Below are positions 25,054 through 33,802 of a stretch of 44,057 bases of DNA, one piece after another. Where the stretch lies: positions 1 through 44,057 of the forward strand of contig NZ_MUIO01000026.1 of NCBI RefSeq assembly GCF_002087235.1, read 5' to 3'. The position numbers and the translations under genes are program-made. Source of the DNA: Pseudomonas floridensis (lineage in GTDB: Bacteria > Pseudomonadota > Gammaproteobacteria > Pseudomonadales > Pseudomonadaceae). Position 1 is the first letter of the stretch. Each line of letters begins with the position of its first letter. Below the pieces are notes generated by a model that did no database searches, was not told the DNA's origin, and saw nothing but the letters and a program-made list of their open reading frames with translations.

Positions 25054-25557
25054 ATGAGCGACGACCCTCAGGCCTTGGCCGCGCGTCTGATTCGTAACTT
25101 CAACGAGGTGGCGTTGCATCATGAGCGTCGCGATCCGCTGTACGAAAACCATGCCGCGCGTTTGGGCGCGGGTACTGCGGCGCAGAAACTGGGGGCGTCG
25201 GTGGACATTGTTGCGCCGGGCAAGCGTTCGTGTCCTTACCATTTTCATTATGCGCAGGAAGAGATGTTCGTGATCGTGGAAGGGCATGGCACGTTACGTG
25301 TGGCGGGCGAAATGCTGCCGATTCGCAGTGGCGACGTCATCTTTATCCCGCCGGGTCCGGAATATCCACATCAAATCATTAATACGTCGGATGCGCCGTT
25401 GAAGTACCTGTCCATCAGCACTCGAGAAACCCCGGAAGTGTGTCAATACCCGGACTCTGGCAAATATCAGGCGATGGTCACGATCAATGGTGCACGTGCA
25501 TTCACGGCAGTGCAGCGACCTGGCGTTACGCTGGATTATTGGGACGGCGAACCTTGA
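25054..25557 (+). CDS. Cupin-domain protein
   Basis: A 167-residue single-domain cupin. The metal-binding motif 1 is visible as CPYHFHYAQEEMFVIVEGHG (two His, one Glu) and motif 2 as PPGPEYPHQIIN. Start 25054 follows GGAGAG by 4-5 bases; the longer frame from 24913 has no Shine-Dalgarno. Relatives annotated as mannose-6-phosphate isomerase-like or as 'cupin 2' proteins bind sugars or small metabolites. The role is unknown. The 25558-25667 spacer contains nothing I recognise. Confidence 0.82.
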   Translation: MSDDPQALAARLIRNFNEVALHHERRDPLYENHAARLGAGTAAQKLGASVDIVAPGKRSCPYHFHYAQEEMFVIVEGHGTLRVAGEMLPIRSGDVIFIPPGPEYPHQIINTSDAPLKYLSISTRETPEVCQYPDSGKYQAMVTINGARAFTAVQRPGVTLDYWDGEP

Positions 25558-25667
25558 GGAGAAAGTTTTGATATAGGCTGCCAAGCAAGCAAGTCAGGAA
25601 CCTTATGCCCTGAGTTCACCAAAGTCCTTTCCACGCTTTGATGAGCAATCGCCGCTGGCAACAGCAC

Positions 25668-26156
25668 TCAGCGTTCATTTTTCTCTCTACGCGTTTGCGC
25701 AGTTTTTCCAGCGTCTGACTGACTGTCGATAGGGCGGTCGGCCTTGGAAATTGCGCAGTTGTCGTCTCGACAGCGTGCACCGCCCTCGGGATGAGGCAAC
25801 CAGGCCAGATGCGGGCGCCAGCGGCAAAAAAGTCGATAGCCCATATCGAATAGCGGCCGGGTCAATCGCCATGACAGTGGCGCAGCCCAAGCCCCCAAGC
25901 CTGCCGCTCTCCAGCTCCAGAGCGTTGCATCCAGACCTTTCACCCATATTCCGTCGGCAAATCTGGCGTGCAGGGATGACTCCATTTGCGCACGTGTGAA
26001 CCCAACGGATCCGGCATCGAACGCTTCATCACTGAGGTCGACGAACTGAAGGCGATCCGCTTTGGCCTTTGCACGCAGTATCTTGATTTCCCGAGCGCAA
26101 AGCGGGCATTCACCGTCGAAATAAAGCGTCAATGGCCACTGTTGCTTCTTGTACAT
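25668..26156 (-). CDS. DCC-family thiol-disulfide oxidoreductase (DUF393)
   Basis: A 162-residue thioredoxin-fold protein of the DCC/DUF393 family. The DGECPLCAREI active site near residues 14-24 gives the CPLC redox motif. Further conserved are LQFVDLSDEAF, GIWVKGLDATLWSWRAAGL and the terminal cysteine-rich CRDDNC. It is presumed to reduce or form disulfides in the cytoplasm; no substrate is known. Start 26156 is preferred because family members begin a few residues before the CxxC motif; the frame is open further upstream to 26282. It may be followed in the same operon by the damaged pirin gene upstream. Confidence 0.85.
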   Translation of the reverse strand: MYKKQQWPLTLYFDGECPLCAREIKILRAKAKADRLQFVDLSDEAFDAGSVGFTRAQMESSLHARFADGIWVKGLDATLWSWRAAGLGAWAAPLSWRLTRPLFDMGYRLFCRWRPHLAWLPHPEGGARCRDDNCAISKADRPIDSQSDAGKTAQTRREKNER

Positions 26157-26179
26157 GGGTAGGTGCCTTGTATAAGTTT

Positions 26180-27230
26180 TCACCACGATAGGCTCAAAAA
26201 CCTGGACTGACAACGCGCAATGCTGCTTGCCCCGTCTTTCAGAGCCCTGCGGCTTCGGTGGAGCGGCCCGGGCGATTGGCACTCCTCACCTGACGCGAGC
26301 GTTAGGCCATCTGTCTGCGAAGCTTTCAGTCTGCATCGAAATACCGGAGTGCTGCCCGACGCGGTACGACGGTCTCCGGCCGCTTTCAACTGTCTGCCCA
26401 GTTCGGCGATGTGGAGTTCGCCTTGTGCCAGCGCCTGTTCACTGGTGTGTACAGAATAATATCCAAGGTGCAGCTCATGCGGATGCGGGACTGCCGAGCC
26501 GAGCACAAATACCGCGTCCTCCTGACCCGATGCCTGCAGCATGACAGGGGTTTCGCTGGCGTTGAAACTTACCATTTCACCCGCCTGGATAACGCCATCG
26601 GCAGCCAGCCTGCCTTTGGCCAGAGCGAGCCATCCGACAGCGTGTCCGGCAGGAGGCTGATACACCCAATGCTCTCCCGGCTTCAAGGTGACCAGCAAGT
26701 AATTGACCCCCCTCCGGTGCGGGAACAGGACTGTGCACGCCTTGGTAGTGGCCGAGAATGACATGAGCCGGTTGACCGGCATCGGCGCCCACCGATTCGA
26801 TGTAACGACTCTCTGGCTCAGCGTTTTCGAGGTGTTCCGGCAATGCGATCCACAGTTGAAATCCCTGGATGCGGGGAGTCTCCTCTGCGGTCAGCTCTTT
26901 GCCATGCCAGATCCCGCCGCCTGCCTGCATCCACTCGACACCGCCATAACCGAGCGATCCTTCCCCATGGTCCGGATCGCTGTAGTGCACACTGCCTTGC
27001 GTGAACACCGTCACTGTGGCAATACCGGAATGGGGATGCAAAGGCATTGCAGACAGGGCATGAATGGCATCACCACTGACGTCGAAAATATCCAGGAGCA
27101 CGAAAGGCTTGAGCAGGTGCCCCAGGTCTGACGGACTCATCAGACGCGTGATGGGGCCATGGCCAGCGGTTCCGCGCGTGTGCTGTGTGATGCGCCGGGG
27201 TGTCTGCATTTGGGGGTGGGTCGTGATCAT
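26180..27230 (-). pseudogene. Pirin-family protein, frameshifted
   Basis: A pirin (iron-binding cupin) gene read in two frames. From the start at 27230 (MITTHPQMQTPRRI, preceded by AAGGAG) the protein runs through the pirin core: PLHPHSGIATVTVFTQG carries the metal-binding His pair, then GYGGVEWMQAGGGIWHGKE. The frame breaks at a run of six G on the minus strand (plus 26707-26712). The other frame then continues the family sequence: GVNYLLVTLKPGEHWVYQ and the C-terminal cupin. Five G would give a continuous protein, so one extra G was inserted. Pirins act as quercetin dioxygenases or transcription co-factors. The defect may be real, a sequencing error or a slippery-run variant. Confidence 0.8.
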
Positions 27231-27368
27231 GAGTTCGACTCCTTCAGAGTCAGGCGGGCGATGGAGGAGCGAAATTCGAGAGCTGCCGTGATCGGGCCAG
27301 AACAGACTTCCGGTCACTCAGGGCTGTGTGCTCTACAGCGTTGAATGCCGAACGTGGCGAGTTCGACA

Positions 27369-27405
27369 AAGGGGCGGGCGGCCAGCGGCCGTGAACCCGC
27401 CCCTT
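27369..27405 (-). terminator. GC-rich hairpin downstream of the nmrA remnant
   Basis: AAGGGGCGGG (27369-27378) and CCCGCCCCTT (27396-27405) form a perfect 10-bp stem with a 17-base loop that itself contains GGCCAGCGGCC. On the minus strand it follows the nmrA stop at 27419. T tract is short (TTTG). Confidence 0.6.
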
Positions 27406-27418
27406 GTGCGATGAGTGC

Positions 27419-28103
27419 TCAGGCTTCGGCAACCGCCTCACGCACGAAGTCTTCATAAGTGCGCAGCGGGTGTCCGATGATGGACTCGAGCCGAGCGACC
27501 GTTCCTTCAGACGCTTGCATGCCAAATGTCTGAATGCCCGCCATCATCAGGCGCATGTCATACGCCAGCCAGGCTGGGCCGTAGGACGCCAGTTGGCCTT
27601 CGAACGCAGCGACGTCATCGCCACCGTAGGCGATGTCACGACCCAGCGCGGTGCTCCAGACGTTCGCCACAGACGTGCCGGTCAGCGCCTGCGGCCCGAC
27701 CAGCTCCAGAGTGACGCGATCCAGAGCAGAAGGAGCCTTGTCACGGCGCAACAATTCGGCAACCGCAACGTCTGCGATGTCGCGTGTGTCGATCATCGAC
27801 ACCCCGGCCGAACCGATGGGCATCGGGTAGACCGAGTAGTTCTGAATGGTCTGCTGGACCATGCGGTCGTTCTGCATGAAATAGGCGAGGCGCAGGATGG
27901 TGGCGGGAATGTCGAGGCTTTCGATCATGCGCTCGACCGTGTATTTGCTGGTGAAATGCGGAACGTTGGTGAACGTATCGGCATGGATCACCGACAGGTA
28001 GACGATGCGCTCGATGCCACCCTCACGAGCCAGGTTCAGGGTGATGAGGGCCTGAGTCACCTCATCGGGGGTCACGGCATTGAGCAGAAACAGCGTACGC
28101 ACC
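27419..28103 (-). pseudogene. NmrA-family NAD(P)-binding protein, 5'-truncated
   Basis: The downstream two thirds of an NmrA/SDR-atypical protein. From about 28100 to the stop at 27419 it reads VRTLFLLNAVTPDEVTQAL, GGIERIVYLSVIHADTF, ILRLAYFMQNDRMVQQ, DIADVAVAELL and SVANVWSTALGR, the family order. The first 70 or so residues with the glycine-rich Rossmann dinucleotide loop (GxxGxxG) are absent, and codons above 28100 belong to another gene on the opposite strand. The open frame extends to 28255 only through antisense lysR sequence. So it cannot bind NAD(P)H and is a remnant. Confidence 0.8.
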
Positions 28104-28805
28104 GAAGCCGGCGAACTGCTGATGTCGCGCACCGAAGGCCCGCTCAGCGAGGTTACCGACGCCATGACCGCCGCTCGCGAGGGCATGTTGATACCGCGTG
28201 GCCGTTTGCGGGTCGCGGCGCCGATTCTGTTTTCCCAACTGGCGATGGGGCGCATCGGTGCCGAATTCTGCGCGGCCTATCCGGAGGTGGAGATTGAAGT
28301 TGTGGCTGAAGACCGCATGGTGGATCTGGTGGAGGAACAATTCGACGCTGCCATCCGCATAAATCCCGGCCCGGACAGCAATCTGGTCGGTCGGTGCTTC
28401 GCCAGAGACCGGATGGTCGTCGTGGCCGCGCCTGAGCTGGCCAAACCTCTGCCCGGCGCGATCAGACCCGTTCCCGGCATCGTGACGTCAACGTTTCAGC
28501 CCACGCAGTGGAGTCTCGATGGCGGGCAGTTGATTCTGGAGCCGATCCCGAAAATGAGCTTTTCCTCGCTGCTCATGGTCCGTGATGCCGCAATTGCCGG
28601 TGGCGGTGCAGCGCTCATTCCACAATCCATCGCCTGGACTCCGCTGGCGCGTGGCGAGCTGGTTCAATGGGGCACCGTCTCAGGCGCCGAGCCCGCGCTG
28701 TGGGTGCTGCACACCTCCAGGCGCCTCGCGGTCCCGAAGGTTCGTGCATTTGTGGAGTTTATGTGTGCCCGGCACCCTGATATGTCGTTGGTATGGCGAG
28801 GTTAG
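28095..28805 (+). pseudogene. LysR-family regulator, 5'-truncated (no DNA-binding domain)
   Basis: The C-terminal effector domain and end of the linker of a LysR regulator: RTEAGELLMSRTEGPLSEV, then RLRVAAPILFSQLAMG, EEQFDAAIRINPGPDSN, and AAIAGGGAALIPQS near the end. The helix-turn-helix (about 60 residues) is missing. The available frame starts with a TTG at 28080 that lies in nmrA-derived sequence. Both this and the nmrA remnant lose their 5' ends at the same spot, so a deletion removed their shared divergent promoter. Confidence 0.82.
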
Positions 28806-28909
28806 GACCAGCATGACGCCGTTCAAGGCCTGCTATTACATTGCAATCCAGGACCGGCGCTTTAGCGAGGGAACTGACTGACACGGCACGCACACGTGCT
28901 GTCGACGTC

Positions 28910-30082
28910 TCAGCGCGTCTTCACCGGTGTGCCGTCGATCTTCACGCGCATCAGGCTGTAGGGTTTCACTCGTAGATCCTTGCCGCCATGGAATCCCGCC
29001 TGGCGATGAAGCTGGTTGGCGGTGAAGTAGAGGTAGCCGTCATTTGCGACTGACAGGGTGTCTGGCCAGAGTATCCGAGGATCGTGGGCGACGGTTTGCC
29101 AGCTGCCGTCGGACAGGCGTTTGCGAATGCTGTTGTCTTCATAGTCGCCCGCATAGACCGCGCCTTGGGCATCGGCTTCCAGTCCGTCCGAAGGGCCTTT
29201 TTCACCGAGATCCTGAACCGCGGCCGCCAGTTGCTGCTCGCTGACGTTAGGGTCGCGCAAGAGTCTGGTCGGGACCGAATAGAGGTGTCGGCTGGACAGC
29301 GCACAGAAATACAAGGTCTCGCGATCGGCCGACAAGGCAATACCGTCGGATGCCACGGCGAACGGTTTGCTGGTGCCATCTGCGTTGCGCATCTTGAGTT
29401 CCTGGCCTTCGACCCTTGGCACAATGCTTCGATCTGCCGACGTCGAAGTTGCGCCACTCAGGCGGCGTACGGCTTTGCCCGACGCGATGTCCAGGACAAT
29501 AATCGCACCCGGTCCGCTGACGGAGGAGTCGGTGATGTAAGCCACGCCTTGCTCGCCCGCAGTGAAATCAAATCGCATGTCGTTGACATAGGTGCCGGGC
29601 AAGACGACATTTTGCGGGATGACCACGGTCCGGACGACCTTGTTGGTCGCGAGGTCGACCGCTACAAGCTTGGCACCGCCAGGCACCGGCGAGGAAAACT
29701 CGGGGGCCGCGGTGTCAAGAATCCACAAGTGTCCCAAGCCATCAGCGACCACGCTTTGAACACTGATGAAGCCCTTTTCCGGGTGTTTCGTGTCGGCCTG
29801 ATTCAACGCAAGGTCGGGGTAGGGCACCACCTTACCGTCGCGTATTTCCCCGACCGTGAACGGCACCTTGTCGCCCCAGCGAGGGAAGTTGATAAAGATG
29901 CGACCGTTTTCGCTGACGGTAACGCCGGTTGGCATGGCGTCATGAAACGCGAAAATCTGTTCAATCGTTCCCACAGGCTGATCGCTTGGCAGTGCGACCT
30001 GCGTGGTCGATTGAGCGGCCTGGCTGTCGAGCGCGACCACCATGGCAAATGACGTCCACAGCATTGATTTTTTGAAGGGCAT
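28910..30082 (-). CDS. Secreted Yellow/MRJP-like beta-propeller protein
   Basis: A 390-residue protein of the major royal jelly protein/Yellow family. It has a signal peptide (MPFKKSMLWTSFAMVVAL, then AQA-like site) from the start at 30082, and the propeller segments TIEQIFAFHDAMPTGVTVSENGR, FPRWGDKVPFTVGE, LWILDTAAPEF and GPGAIIVLDIASGKAVRRL. Family members bind small ligands; insect Yellow is linked to dopa/dopachrome conversion, and bacterial ones are annotated as L-dopachrome tautomerase-related. The bacterial substrate is not established. Probably periplasmic. The gap 30083-30393 holds no gene I can support. Confidence 0.8.
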   Translation of the reverse strand: MPFKKSMLWTSFAMVVALDSQAAQSTTQVALPSDQPVGTIEQIFAFHDAMPTGVTVSENGRIFINFPRWGDKVPFTVGEIRDGKVVPYPDLALNQADTKHPEKGFISVQSVVADGLGHLWILDTAAPEFSSPVPGGAKLVAVDLATNKVVRTVVIPQNVVLPGTYVNDMRFDFTAGEQGVAYITDSSVSGPGAIIVLDIASGKAVRRLSGATSTSADRSIVPRVEGQELKMRNADGTSKPFAVASDGIALSADRETLYFCALSSRHLYSVPTRLLRDPNVSEQQLAAAVQDLGEKGPSDGLEADAQGAVYAGDYEDNSIRKRLSDGSWQTVAHDPRILWPDTLSVANDGYLYFTANQLHRQAGFHGGKDLRVKPYSLMRVKIDGTPVKTR

Positions 30083-30393
30083 GATAAGTCTCGTTGGTCT
30101 GATGCAGGACAGGTTGAACGTGGAAAAGCGTATGACGTTGGCATCGCCAGGCTGATAAAACACTGACTGCCCGGCATCTTGAACCCTTGGCCAGTCGGAA
30201 AGAAGCCGTTAAATTCGCTAACACTTTCAACGAAATAGAGAAAATGGCGCGTACTGGTGGGCCGTTATGGTTCGCGCACAGGGTAATGTCTGGTGGTCTC
30301 GCTGTGCAGATACAGCGTCAGGCGCTCCATCCGGAGCCGAACAGACAACCCATCAAGTCGCCTGAACCTGCTCCGGATCATCGATACGCCTGA

Positions 30394-32247
30394 CTACTCG
30401 ACAGCTTCCGCCACGCCCTGATCCTCGCCCAGAAACCCGCCGCTTTGATGCTGCCACAAGCGCGCGTAGGCGCCGTTTTTGCTGAGCAACTCGCTGTGCG
30501 TGCCTTGTTCGATGATACGTCCGTCGTCCATGACGATGAGCCTGTCCATCGCTGCAATCGTGGACAGTCGATGGGCGATGGCAATCACCGTCTTGCCCTG
30601 CATCATTTCATCGAGGCTTTCCTGAATGGCGACTTCGACTTCCGAATCCAGTGCGCTGGTGGCTTCGTCGAGCAGAAGGATCGGTGCGTTCTTGAGCATC
30701 ACCCGGGCAATCGCGACGCGCTGACGCTGACCACCGGACAGCTTGATGCCGCGCTCACCCACCAGGGTGTCGTAACCCGAATGGCCTTGCTTGTCGCTCA
30801 ACTGGCTGATGAAACCGTCGGCCTGAGCGTTCGCCGCGGCCGTGCTGATCTGCTCGTCCGTGGCGTCGGGGCGGCCATAGGCGATGTTGTCGCGAATGGA
30901 GCGGTGCAGCAGCGACGTATCCTGAGTGACCATACCGATGGCACTGCGCAGGCTGTCCTGCGTCACATGCGCGATGTTTTGCCCGTCGATGCGAATCTCG
31001 CCGCTGTCCACGTCGTAGAAACGCAGCAGCAGGTTGATGAGCGTTGATTTACCGGCACCGGAACGACCCACCAGGCCGATCTTTTCACCGGGGCGGATGT
31101 TCAGGCTCAGGCTGTCGAGCACCTGACGTTCGCCGTTGTAGTTGAAACTCACGTTGTCGAACGTCACTGCGCCGCCGGAGGTAACCAGTGCGCTCGCGTT
31201 CGGCGCGTCCTGCACCTTGGGGCCACGGGTCAGGGTTTCCATGCCGTCCTGCACGGTGCCGATGTTCTCGAACAGCGACGTCATCTGCCACATGATCCAG
31301 TGCGACATACCATTGATGCGCAGCGCCATGGCCGTGATCGCCGCCACTGCACCCGTGCCGACTTCGCCCTGATGCCACAGCCACAGCGCGTAACCGCCAG
31401 CGCCCATGATCAGCGCGACCACCAGCGCCTGATTGACGATTTCGAACTGGCTGACCAGGCGCATCTGACGAAAGCCGGTCTGCTTGAAATCTTCCATCGC
31501 TGCACGTGCAAAATGCGCTTCACGCTTGGAGTGGGAGAACAGCTTCACCGTGGTGATGTTGGTGTAGGCGTCAGAAATACGGCCGGTCATCGAGGAGCGC
31601 GCATTGGCCTGTTCCTGCCCGACTTTCCCCAGGCGCGGCACGAAGTAGCGCATGGCCAGCCCGAACAACACCACCCAGGCAATGAAAGGCAGCATCAGTT
31701 TCAGGTCGAAGCCGCCAGCCAGCGCGATGATCGCAATGAAATACACGCCGATGCCGGGCGCGATTTCGATAAGCGTGAACAGCACTTCGCGTACTGACAA
31801 CGCCGTCTGCATCACCTTGGTCGTGACCCGGCCGGAGAACTCATCGGAAAAGAACGAAAGGCTTTGTCGCAGCATCAGCCGATGGAAATCCCAGCGCAGC
31901 CGCAACGGCAGGTTGATCGCCAGGACCTGATGCTGAACCATGGTCCGTAACGCGACCAGCCCGACGCTGGTCAGCAGAATGATGCCGATGCCCCACAGCA
32001 CTCGACTCTCCTGTCCATCTGCAGCGCCGCCGGCCTGCCAGGTCGAGAGCAGGTCCACGACCTGGCCAAGGAAGGAAAACAGCCAGGCCTCGTAGATCGA
32101 CACACTGGCGCTGAGTACCGCGAGCGCGAGGACGTAACCCCGAGCCCCACGCGTGCACGCCCACAAAAATTTCCCCATGCCTTCAGGCGGCGGTGGTGCC
32201 TCGTCGGGCGGGAAAGGATCAAGTCGTTTTTCAAATGCGCGAAGCAT
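30394..32247 (-). CDS. ABC exporter, fused membrane and ATPase domains
   Basis: A 617-residue type IV ABC half-transporter of the MsbA/multidrug type. Six membrane helices fill residues 30-340. The ATPase domain has Walker A GLVGRSGAGKST near residue 400, Q-loop, the signature LSGGQRQRVAIARV, Walker B ILLLDEATSALDSE and the H-loop AIAHRLSTI. It works as a homodimer exporting lipids or drugs. The substrate is not given by context: neighbours are a secreted Yellow-like protein downstream and a GNAT remnant upstream. The N-terminal 25 residues are Pro/Asp rich before the first helix. Confidence 0.9.
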   Translation of the reverse strand: MLRAFEKRLDPFPPDEAPPPPEGMGKFLWACTRGARGYVLALAVLSASVSIYEAWLFSFLGQVVDLLSTWQAGGAADGQESRVLWGIGIILLTSVGLVALRTMVQHQVLAINLPLRLRWDFHRLMLRQSLSFFSDEFSGRVTTKVMQTALSVREVLFTLIEIAPGIGVYFIAIIALAGGFDLKLMLPFIAWVVLFGLAMRYFVPRLGKVGQEQANARSSMTGRISDAYTNITTVKLFSHSKREAHFARAAMEDFKQTGFRQMRLVSQFEIVNQALVVALIMGAGGYALWLWHQGEVGTGAVAAITAMALRINGMSHWIMWQMTSLFENIGTVQDGMETLTRGPKVQDAPNASALVTSGGAVTFDNVSFNYNGERQVLDSLSLNIRPGEKIGLVGRSGAGKSTLINLLLRFYDVDSGEIRIDGQNIAHVTQDSLRSAIGMVTQDTSLLHRSIRDNIAYGRPDATDEQISTAAANAQADGFISQLSDKQGHSGYDTLVGERGIKLSGGQRQRVAIARVMLKNAPILLLDEATSALDSEVEVAIQESLDEMMQGKTVIAIAHRLSTIAAMDRLIVMDDGRIIEQGTHSELLSKNGAYARLWQHQSGGFLGEDQGVAEAVE

Positions 32248-32283
32248 TAGCAGTCTCCATACAAACCGGTTAAAGCGATTCCG

Positions 32284-32667
32284 TCATCGAACCGTCGCGT
32301 CGAGCTTTTCAGACGCAAGTGGCCAGCCCCGCAGCCGATGCTGCCTGCAACGTAGGCTCTGTAGGCAAAGTGGCTGCGCTCGCACAGAGCCTGAGGCCTG
32401 TGGGTCAAATGAGTCAGTAGTAGACCACCTCAGGGGGAATATCTCTCTGAAAAGTAGAAATCGGGGTTTTGTCGCTGTGCGTTGCGAAGGACAGCAGCAG
32501 GCGTCTGGGGTTTTCCAACAGACGCATGTAGGGTCGGCCGCTTCACACTCGCTGAGGTCAAAGGTAAAGGCGTCGGGATGCAGGCGGTACGCCTCGATCA
32601 TCAGCGTACGATATGACGTGGCACGCTCTGGGGTCCGTCGCTGAATGATTGCGGTCATTGACGTCAC
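32284..32667 (-). pseudogene. GNAT acetyltransferase fragment, frame-disrupted
   Basis: The N-terminus reads TAIIQRRTPERATSYRTLMI, then EAYRLHPDAFT, a typical start of a GNAT acetyltransferase. After AFTFDLSECEAADP the sequence turns into Cys-rich filler with no family likeness. The adjacent frame instead reads YMRLLENPRRLLLSF, SDKTPISTFQRDIPPEVVYY and a stop, which looks coding but is not GNAT. I read this as a truncated acetyltransferase joined to the end of some other gene. Either frame may be real only in part. Confidence 0.55.
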
Positions 32668-32804
32668 GACCCGGGGTGATGTGCTGGTGATGTGCGTCCA
32701 ATGCTCGAAACGACATCGGAGAAGTGTTATGAGTTTTTAATCGGACGGAGGAGGGCAGATGGCGTCAGAACAAGCTATCCACCCCATGTGTGCGAATAAA
32801 CGAG

Positions 32805-33377
32805 TCAGTGGGATGCTGCATCGAGGATCGTCATCGCCACCAGCTTCTCCCTGATAATTGAAACGTCAATGATCGGCTCGGCTCTTGCGTCGCAGAGTGA
32901 GTTGAGCCAGGCACCATCGGCGGCGACCCGGACTATTTCGAGGATCGAGTCATTGTCTGTAGCGGCATGACGTTGAAGCCTGTCTTTCAACCAGACATTC
33001 CATTTAGAGGCCAGCTCGGCCCTCTCCATGACAGAGCCTACAATGACGGCCCACTTGCTCTTCGCGGTGTCGTCCAGTGTCAATGCGAGTCTGACGTAAG
33101 CACGCGTAAAGCATCCAGATTGCAGCGGATCAGCGGCTATTGAGTCATCGATGGCGATATCCAGTTCTGTGAGCATCTCATCAAACATAGCGTCCACCAG
33201 AGCCTGCTTGTTGACGAAATGGTGAAACAAGGCGCCCTTCGTAACGCCCGCGGCAGAAGAAACCGCGCTCACGGTCGCTGCTGAAAGCCCCTGCGTAGCG
33301 GCAATGGAGGCTGTGCAATCGAGCAGCAACTTGCGAACACGATCCGGGGCTTTTTGACGATTGTAAGGAGAGCTCAT
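32805..33377 (-). CDS. TetR-family regulator of the smr operon
   Basis: A 190-residue TetR-type repressor. The N-terminal helix-turn-helix (residues 12-60) reads RVRKLLLDCTASIAATQG, VTKGALFHHFVNKQALVDAMF; the rest is a variable ligand-binding domain. It begins 2 bases after the smr stop on the same strand, so the two form one operon, and it probably represses the shared divergent promoter at the palindrome 33769-33782. Ligand unknown; likely the substrate of the efflux pump or of the demethylase-like enzyme next door. Confidence 0.88.
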   Translation of the reverse strand: MSSPYNRQKAPDRVRKLLLDCTASIAATQGLSAATVSAVSSAAGVTKGALFHHFVNKQALVDAMFDEMLTELDIAIDDSIAADPLQSGCFTRAYVRLALTLDDTAKSKWAVIVGSVMERAELASKWNVWLKDRLQRHAATDNDSILEIVRVAADGAWLNSLCDARAEPIIDVSIIREKLVAMTILDAASH

Positions 33378-33379
33378 TT

Positions 33380-33724
33380 TCAGTGTCCGCCCGTTTTGGA
33401 AAAGGCGTTCACGATGACCACTCCGGCCACGATAAATCCGATTCCAACCATCGTGATCCAGTCCATCCTTTGCTTAAGGTAAACCACGCTGATAACCGCG
33501 GTCAGTACGATACCGAGTCCACCCCAGATGGCGTAAGCCACACCGAGAGGCAGGGTACGCAACGCCTGTGCAAGAAGGTAGAACGAACATCCGTAGAAAA
33601 CGACGGCAGCAAGCGTAGGGCCAAGCCTGGTGATGTGCTCTGAACGGCTCAGGAACGTAGTGCCAATCAGCTCGAACACGATAGCACCCGCAAGCGCGAT
33701 CCAGGAAACGGTAGTGGGGTTCAA
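33380..33724 (-). CDS. Small multidrug resistance transporter, EmrE-like
   Basis: About 114 residues with four membrane helices. The essential proton/substrate-coupling glutamate is in IVFELIGTTFLSRSE, and YAIWGGLGIVLTAVIS matches EmrE strongly. SMR dimers export hydrophobic or quaternary cations using the proton gradient. The start is uncertain: an in-frame TTG at 33724 (with AAAGG upstream) gives a family-like length; a TTG at 33742 would add 6 residues. It leads the smr-tetR operon. Confidence 0.85.
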   Translation of the reverse strand: MNPTTVSWIALAGAIVFELIGTTFLSRSEHITRLGPTLAAVVFYGCSFYLLAQALRTLPLGVAYAIWGGLGIVLTAVISVVYLKQRMDWITMVGIGFIVAGVVIVNAFSKTGGH

Positions 33725-33768
33725 GTGCGAATACCTTTGCAACTTTCGGAGAGGTGTCGAATCCTAAC

Positions 33769-33782
33769 ATACCATTCGGTAT
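33769..33782. promoter_or_regulatory. Candidate TetR operator
   Basis: The dyad ATACC-ATTC-GGTAT sits 21 bases before the demethylase-like gene start and about 45 bases upstream of the smr start. TetR-type operators of the form ATACC(N)nGGTAT are common. It is the only perfect dyad in this divergent promoter, so it is the likely binding site of the neighbouring TetR protein. Confidence 0.65.
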
Positions 33783-33802
33783 CTTTGCATCGGAGTTTCC
33801 AC

